A DNA stretch of 64,000 nucleotides, taken from assembly GCA_015501055.1 (NCBI GenBank), contig JADNYV010000038.1:1-64000 (forward strand). The letters run 5' to 3'. A model generated the notes under the pieces. That model saw nothing but the letters and a program-made list of their open reading frames with translations. It had not been told where the DNA came from and did not search any database. Positions within the stretch are counted from its first letter, which is position 1. Every line of letters starts with the position of its first letter. Shown piece after piece: positions 58,851-64,000 of this stretch. Made by a program: the position numbers and the translations under genes. This DNA comes from Mucidula mucida (taxonomy: Eukaryota; Basidiomycota; Agaricomycetes; Agaricales; Physalacriaceae).

Positions 58851-59376
58851 TTGCTCCCAGCGTAGCTTTCAAAAGTACTATTAGACCTAATTCTAATTTT
58901 GTCGCTGCTCAAATTATATGCCAAGCCAAGCAAGTTCGGTATTCCCTACCCTACGACTTATGACAGTCCGAGGCGACCTCTAATTTATCGTGTCGGATAG
59001 CATACCTTCAAATACAGACTCAACTCCTCTACTCGCACTTCTTCGTGTGGAGGGTTGGGTTTGGGCTGGTTATTTACACCCACAATCCATGCAAACAGTA
59101 GATCTCTATCAGGACAACTCGAACGCCCAAGACAAGGTTCGTGCATATATACATGCCTTGAACATCTCATATGCTCAATCAAGCAAGTCCCGCAAGACTT
59201 AATGAGGCACTCAACTCAAACCTTCTCCCGTCGACGCGAATCTATGTTGCCGGACACCTCTCTCGCTCGGCGTTAATTCCGTCCGCATGCAGATCATCAA
59301 ATCCGTGTGAGTACTATATAAACAACGCTTATGAATGAGTTGACGTCCTCTATCTTCATTCACTTTCTATCTGTCA
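58851..59376. other. Intergenic region with a TATA element at 59315-59322
   Basis: No gene supported. TATATAAA at 59315-59322 lies 62 bp upstream of the ATG at 59377 and is a good core promoter candidate for the short-chain reductase. Confidence 0.45.
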
Positions 59377-60726
59377 ATGCCTGCACTCGCAAACATCAAC
59401 GCTACCATCCTCGTCACTGGTGCGAACGGCTTCCTCGCTACCTACATCGTTGGGGACCTTCTCAAGAAGGGATACACCGTTCACGCAGCGGTCCGCTCGG
59501 AGGCGAAGGGCGCCCATCTTCTCGAGCTCTACAAAGCGTATGGTGATAAACTCAAGTTGGTTATTGTGGAGAATATCACGAAGGTTTGTTTTTCCTCGAT
59601 CTTGTTGCGTAAGCATTGACTGGGTGACAGGTAGGAGCCTTCGACGAAGCAGTCAAGGGTGTGCAAGGCATCGTACATACCGCCACCCCAATGACTCTGG
59701 CAGCCTCTCATCCAAGCGGTAAGTTGTGCTTCAGGCCTCGTAGAATTCAGTGAACTCACCTGCCCTAGAACTCATTGATCCCGCTGTTGGAGGTGTCACC
59801 TGAATCCTGAACAGCGCTCTGAAGAACGGGTACGGACTTTTCATCTTGATTGATCATTAAATGATGTGTTGACTGTATCTAGTACCTCCCTTGAGCGTGT
59901 GGTCATCACCTCGTCTTGTGCGGCAATTGCTGTTTTCTCCATGGACAAAGTGACACTTTCCGAAACGGACTGGAACGAGCTGCCGCTCAAAGCTTGCGAG
60001 GAACAAGGCAAAGACACATCAGTAGCTGATATGTATTGCGCAAGCAAGGTTTTGTCTGAGAGAGGTTCGTCTCTTCTCCTTTTTTTGTCTCGTTGGTACT
60101 AACGTTACGCATAACAGCTGCATGGACGTTCGTCGAACAGCACAAAGCCGAGGTCAAGTGGGACCTGACGGTCCTGTGCCCACCTTGGATATTCGGGGTA
60201 TGTTTTCCTCCTTTATCTCCATATCAGCTACTTAGGCAATTCATTCACAGCCTCCGACTCATGCTGTTTCTGAGGTCGCTTCGCTCGGGTATTCTCTCGT
60301 CTCATGGTACAACGCCATCATCAATGGCGACTTCCAGGGGTACCCCCCATTGATTGCTCCAGGCCAAGCATGGGTCGACGTGCGCGATGTCGCGCTCTCG
60401 CATGTCGCTGCTCTCGAGGTGCCAGCAGCGGGTGGGGAGCGCATCATCTTGGCGGCGAGTTCTTTCGTTTGGCAGGAATTTTGTACGTGAGCTTGGTACT
60501 GGACTACACGAACATCACTCAGCTGTTGTTTACAGTGGACGAGGCTAATGCGCTGACGCCGGCGCCGTATACGAAGAAACCCCTGGCCAAGGGAACGCCT
60601 GGAGATGCAGTTCATGGCATTACCTTTGATATGACCAAGGAAAAGAAGATTTTTAGTAGGAAGTTTAGAACGATGGAGGAAACTGCAAGGGATATGTTGG
60701 CTGATTTTGAGAAGCGGGGGTGGTAA
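59377..60726 (+). pseudogene. NAD(P)-dependent reductase (cinnamoyl-CoA/dihydroflavonol type) with one in-frame TGA
   Basis: Exons 59377-59583, 59631-59718, 59769-59829, 59883-60064, 60118-60197, 60251-60482 and 60536-60726 total 1041 nt (346 codons plus stop). The Rossmann motif ILVTGANGFLATYIVGDLL, VHTATPM, VVITSSCAA and the catalytic YCASK (YxxxK) mark the extended SDR family that reduces aldehydes or ketones. All splice junctions keep the frame, but exon 3 has a TGA at 59801-59803 (GGVT-stop-ILNSALKNG). The promoter and everything else look intact, so the stop is either recent or a base error. Confidence 0.75.
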
Positions 60727-60929
60727 ACGGTCTGCTGGAGTACGAAATGTCTTTTTTGAAAGTTCAAATGTTGTCTTCAAACTTGATTGCCTTGGAAGTG
60801 CTATTTGACTAAACTCCCAAAAAAAAAGCAAGGACAGCGTCAAACGTTGAGGCATATAGATTTTCAACTTTGAAGCCTGCGTACAACCTAAAGCACCGTT
60901 TTCCACCCCTGCTTTATCAGCACGCCACA
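60727..60929. other. Spacer before IR-A right arm
   Basis: Short 3' flank of the reductase gene, with an A-run at about 60819. Nothing else seen. Confidence 0.3.
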
Positions 60930-61615
60930 AGCACCGCTTTTGGGGCGTGGACTGGTATTCACTCTTTCCGGGACGCCACAAACATTTTCTCAAGGTCAGC
61001 TTTGGAGTCATTCTGCGCAAGTCTGGGAAGTGCGTCAATATCGAGAATAGACGCGGGGAGACAGACTAGCAAGGTATATGGTGGTTGGAGGACTGCAGTT
61101 TGGAGAACCCCTTTTTCATAACACTTGCCAAGGTAATCCTACGAGAAGTGGACGCAGTAGTATACATATAGTGCTAGCTGGTTGGACACGCAAGCTTTTA
61201 ATGCTGTACAATATTTGTATATCTTATGTACAATTGGAGAGTCGAATGGAACACAGCCACAGATTCACTTCTGTCACTTGACGTTCATCTTTGTTAGCTT
61301 CAACCGTGCTTCAACTCACTGTGACTCACTTTCTCTGCAGGAAGTCAGTGATTAGACTCATCATCAAGAAACAAACTGAATCTTTGAACGGATACTGGAG
61401 CTTTCGTTCCAATTGCTACCATTCTTTTAACTCTGCAGCGTCAGAAAAATTCTGGAGAGCGCCCGATACGTACGTATATCTGAACCACAAGATGATTGTC
61501 AGTACATTCTGATGGGCGATCTGATATCCTAGTTGACCTAGATTCAGTCCCTTCACACCGTGACCAGGGGTTTTATCATCCTGATGCCTGTCAGTGCATT
61601 CTGACAGACGCCATC

Positions 61616-62949
61616 ATGGGTTCGGATACTTTCTGTTCAGTGCGTGTTTTTCCCCTCTCCTCCGCAAGTTTTTTTTGGACGAAGTAGAGCCTCAACAGTT
61701 GACCGGGGGCTGTTATTACATTAATGACGATATCATCTCGGGTTGGGTCGACGATGCGCGTAAGACTGTGCCGGAGAACGACCCACTCCGACCGTCGGAC
61801 AGTATCCTCGAGAAGCTGAAGTATACACCCCGCGATATTCGAGGCTCCCAAGATCTCGTCTTGCTCGTTCCCAAAAACGATGATGGCGAAATGGACATTG
61901 AGGATTATGACGGGCCGAGTGAGTTGTAATTTCTCTTTCTCTTTTTCTCGTGCTGGCAGGTTGTGTCTAAATAACAACGATCACCAGTACCGACAGTATT
62001 CTCTGACTCTACCGTAGCAGCCGTCGTCAACTTTACTATCGGCGAAGACCCCGACCTCAGCGGGTTCAAGATTGTCTTTCCCGACGATCCAGAAGCCGAG
62101 GATGAGGATGTCTCTATGTACGGCGGATACAACAAGTTCTACATCTTCCTCTACGCGTACCGTATTCTCATCGGGCGGTTTCCTGAGCTCGAACCCTACA
62201 TGATATACGCCACGCTGGCGAGCGATGAGTACAAGGATGCGGAGTACAGCAATATCGCAGACCAGTATGCCTGGTTCTATAAAGTTGCGGACGCCGTCGA
62301 AGACGACTTAAACGAGCCGATAAACGCTAACATGCAAAAATGGGAGTTTTTCTGGCTCAAATTATTAACTGCAGAGGGCAAAAGTGAGGACGAAATCCTC
62401 CGCGACGCGTGGTTCGGAAAAGGAAGGCTATATCAGCTTGCATGTGCAGATGAGTAAGCTACATCTCTTTCTCAAGGCTTCAACTGAGGACCGGCGGGAA
62501 GTTTTCCAACAGCCACGCCATTCGCGTCATTCCCTGCTGGCCAGTCCGACACCGTGACAACCTCGTTCTCAAAGCTATCATTCGACGTCCTCAATTACCT
62601 CTGCGTCACGTACCTCAGCATCAGAGACGCCGCGTCTCTCCTCACCCTAAACCGTTCCCTGCGCGCCGCTCTTCTTCCCTTCATCGACACCTTCGCACAA
62701 AAGGCTATCGCGCGGCGTCATCCGTATTGGCTGCCCATCGTCGCCCCGTGTCTTAGAGGCGACGAAGAGCAGCTCCGGTGGGAGGAGATGTGGGCTGCCA
62801 GTGAGGGTGTGGTCCCGTGGGCGCTGTACGCGAGGGAATGCGCAAAGAGCCCGGGTATGAGGAACCGGGAGCGGATTTGGGGCATGGCGGAGAGGTTTAG
62901 GGATTTGGTGAAGGAGCAGGGGTGGATAGATGGGAGAACGTCGGTTTAG
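61616..62949 (+). CDS. Protein with unknown N-terminal domain and C-terminal F-box, intact copy
   Basis: Exons 61616-61643, 61685-61918, 61988-62453 and 62502-62949 total 1176 nt, 391 aa, with introns of 41, 69 and 48 bp. The ATG at 61616 (MGSDTFCSV) is the nearest start; the frame is open further upstream in both arms. N-terminal part: QQLTGGCYYINDDIISGW, LRPSDSILEKLKY, FSDSTVAAVVNFTIGEDP; middle: YGGYNKFYIFLYAYRIL, ADQYAWFYKVADAVEDD. The last ~130 residues fit an F-box (SFSKLSFDVLNYLCVTYLSI, LNRSLRAALLPFIDTFA) followed by RRHPYWLPI. An F-box at the C-terminus is unusual. The partner at 7549-8861 has a one-base deletion. It converges with the F-box relic at 63212. Confidence 0.75.
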
Positions 62950-63211
62950 GTTGTACGCGGGCGTCGCGATCTTCTTTGCACGAAGTTGGATATTTTTTTG
63001 CCTCAACGTTAGTCTTCGGTTCGGTTTATTTTACAGTTACTAGAGTTAGAGGTTGTGGACTATCGTCTGTCCCCTTTCCAAGTAAGTAGAAACAGATGAT
63101 TCATAACAAATCATTTTCGCATCTCCACTCACGATTTCAAGTTGCTACTTGAATTGCCACCAATACCCAATCATACATTTGATACACAGAGAATAAACCA
63201 CTTAATAGTCA
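62950..63211. other. Convergent 3' flanks
   Basis: Short spacer between two convergent genes, shared in reverse with the left arm. Nothing recognised. Confidence 0.3.
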
Positions 63212-64000
63212 TCATAATCCCAATCCATATTGTTCTCCCACAAAATACACTTGTACGCATGCTGCCAAGGACGCTCCAAGTTTTAGCATGCTAACCAACG
63301 TGGTCACGAAAAGAACGCACCTTCAACTCATCTTCAATGTATTTTCCCCGTTCTTCAACAAACGCATCGTAGCGGCGTGCGAGACGGTGCTTCGGGTACT
63401 ACCAAAAAACACTTCCTCACACTCCTCACTAAGCTCGCGCATCATAGCGGGGATGTGTGGGATCCAGTGATAGTTGCTGTGAATCTCCAAGGTTTCTATT
63501 CCATCATCGTCGTATGTGGATGGATATACTGTCACGAGAAGTTTCCGTGGCTGTCTTCATGATGATAAGTATTGGTGTTGCGTACAATTTAAAGCATGCT
63601 CACCAGAAAGCATGACGAGCGGAGTACCTCCTCGGATGCGAAGGGAATCTTTTTGAGGACAATGTGAGGTCGGGCGCTGACGAGACTGTGCCACAAGTCA
63701 AGTCAATGCGGAAGGAAGATACATCATCATCTGGAGAACAACGAACTTTGCCGCTATACACTTTGCACACACACGTTTGCGCAGTGAGAAGAAGCGCGTG
63801 AGCTTCTTCTTTGGGCCCGGACCACAGTACTATGTATAGTTCTAAGAATCTCATTTTGACCAGGAGTCGAAACGAAACGAACCTGGCAGTTTTTTCCGTA
63901 CAGAAAGCGGGCCCACTGGAGCTCAGTCACATCTGAGGGTGGCGGGGGAACACTGATGGTCTCATTGGAGCGGGCGTGCTTCCACATCTTGAGCGAGGCA
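63212..64000 (-). pseudogene. CxxC F-box gene, IR-A right copy, frameshifted and cut by the window edge
   Basis: Reading leftwards from the window edge: SLKMWKHARSNETISVPPPP, then VTELQWARFLYGKNCQ up to a donor at 63883; the exon from 63829 gives YCGPGPKKKLTRFF and RKRVCAN. This W..AR..PxPP..QWARFLYG..C..CG pattern follows the F-box in many mushroom F-box proteins, so the F-box should lie beyond base 64000. Decay: one base lost in the GAGGTACT-CCGCTC segment, a deletion where the left copy has GGAAATTCTCTCGTG, and a 10-bp deletion in the segment that reads SHATQHRYD in the left copy. The stop is TAA at 63212-63214. Confidence 0.7.

Larger units (their letters stand above)
60930..63829. repeat. 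Right arm of inverted repeat pair IR-A (partner 6760-9510)
   Basis: About 2.9 kb, reverse complement of the left arm. The first ~680 bp have no gene. They contain the tract GATGCCTGTCAGTGCATTCTGAC near 61582 and a variant near 61490; the same near-duplicate occurs in the left arm. Beyond 63829 the gene of this arm continues to the window edge while the left arm has unrelated sequence. Confidence 0.9.

Overview
The window reads as nuclear DNA of a filamentous basidiomycete, most likely an Agaricomycete (mushroom-forming) fungus. The protein genes are cut by many short introns (about 40-70 bp, mostly GT-AG, with several GC-AG). The gene content is typical of that group: several F-box proteins with LRR-like or CxxC tails, a CYP5144-like P450, a MYND protein, a DNL zinc-finger protein, Tpt1, HP1 and Y14. 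No complete tRNA, rRNA or CRISPR was seen. Gene models below come from reading splice sites by eye and checking that the exon lengths sum to an open frame.

Layout. 1-10.5 kb: a direct duplication of the 5' end of a She10-like membrane-protein gene (1-303 and 10366-10681), a gene-poor stretch with a degenerate repeat array that encodes a LNSSRFGF-like peptide, then an inverted-repeat arm (IR-A left) carrying two broken F-box genes. 11-20 kb: an F-box gene; an inverted-repeat arm (IR-B left) with two adjacent unknown genes, called X and Y here; a second F-box/LRR gene; and a basic hypothetical protein. 20-23.7 kb: no recognisable gene. 23.7-33 kb: housekeeping block with a 14-exon TFIIIC zinc-finger/WD40 subunit, an acidic-tail protein, a MYND protein, Y14/RBM8A and an HP1-type chromodomain protein. 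33-38.5 kb: gene-poor. 38.5-42 kb: a decayed P450 and a Zip1/MetR-type bZIP factor. 42.7-46.7 kb: IR-B right arm with the second X-Y pair, now holding a 613-bp hAT-like non-autonomous element. 47-54 kb: an RTC4-domain gene flanked by decayed relatives of Y and of a small gene Z. 54-60.7 kb: Tpt1, a medium-chain reductase, Zim17/Hep1 and a short-chain reductase with one in-frame stop. 60.9-64 kb: IR-A right arm.

The most striking structure is two long inverted-repeat pairs, one inside the other: IR-A, 6.76-9.51 kb against 60.93-63.83 kb, and IR-B, 13.86-17.48 kb against 42.67-46.74 kb. Their midpoints differ (about 35.3 and 30.2 kb). Each pair carries the same gene pair in mirrored orientation, and the copies have decayed in a complementary way: in IR-A the 391-aa C-terminal F-box gene is open on the right and frameshifted on the left, while the neighbouring F-box gene lacks its 5' part on the left and is frameshifted on the right. 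In IR-B gene Y is open on the left and carries an 8-bp deletion on the right. Gene X stays in frame in both arms apart from one in-frame TGA that both share. The hAT-like element sits in the right arm with an 8-bp target duplication, and the left arm preserves the matching empty site.
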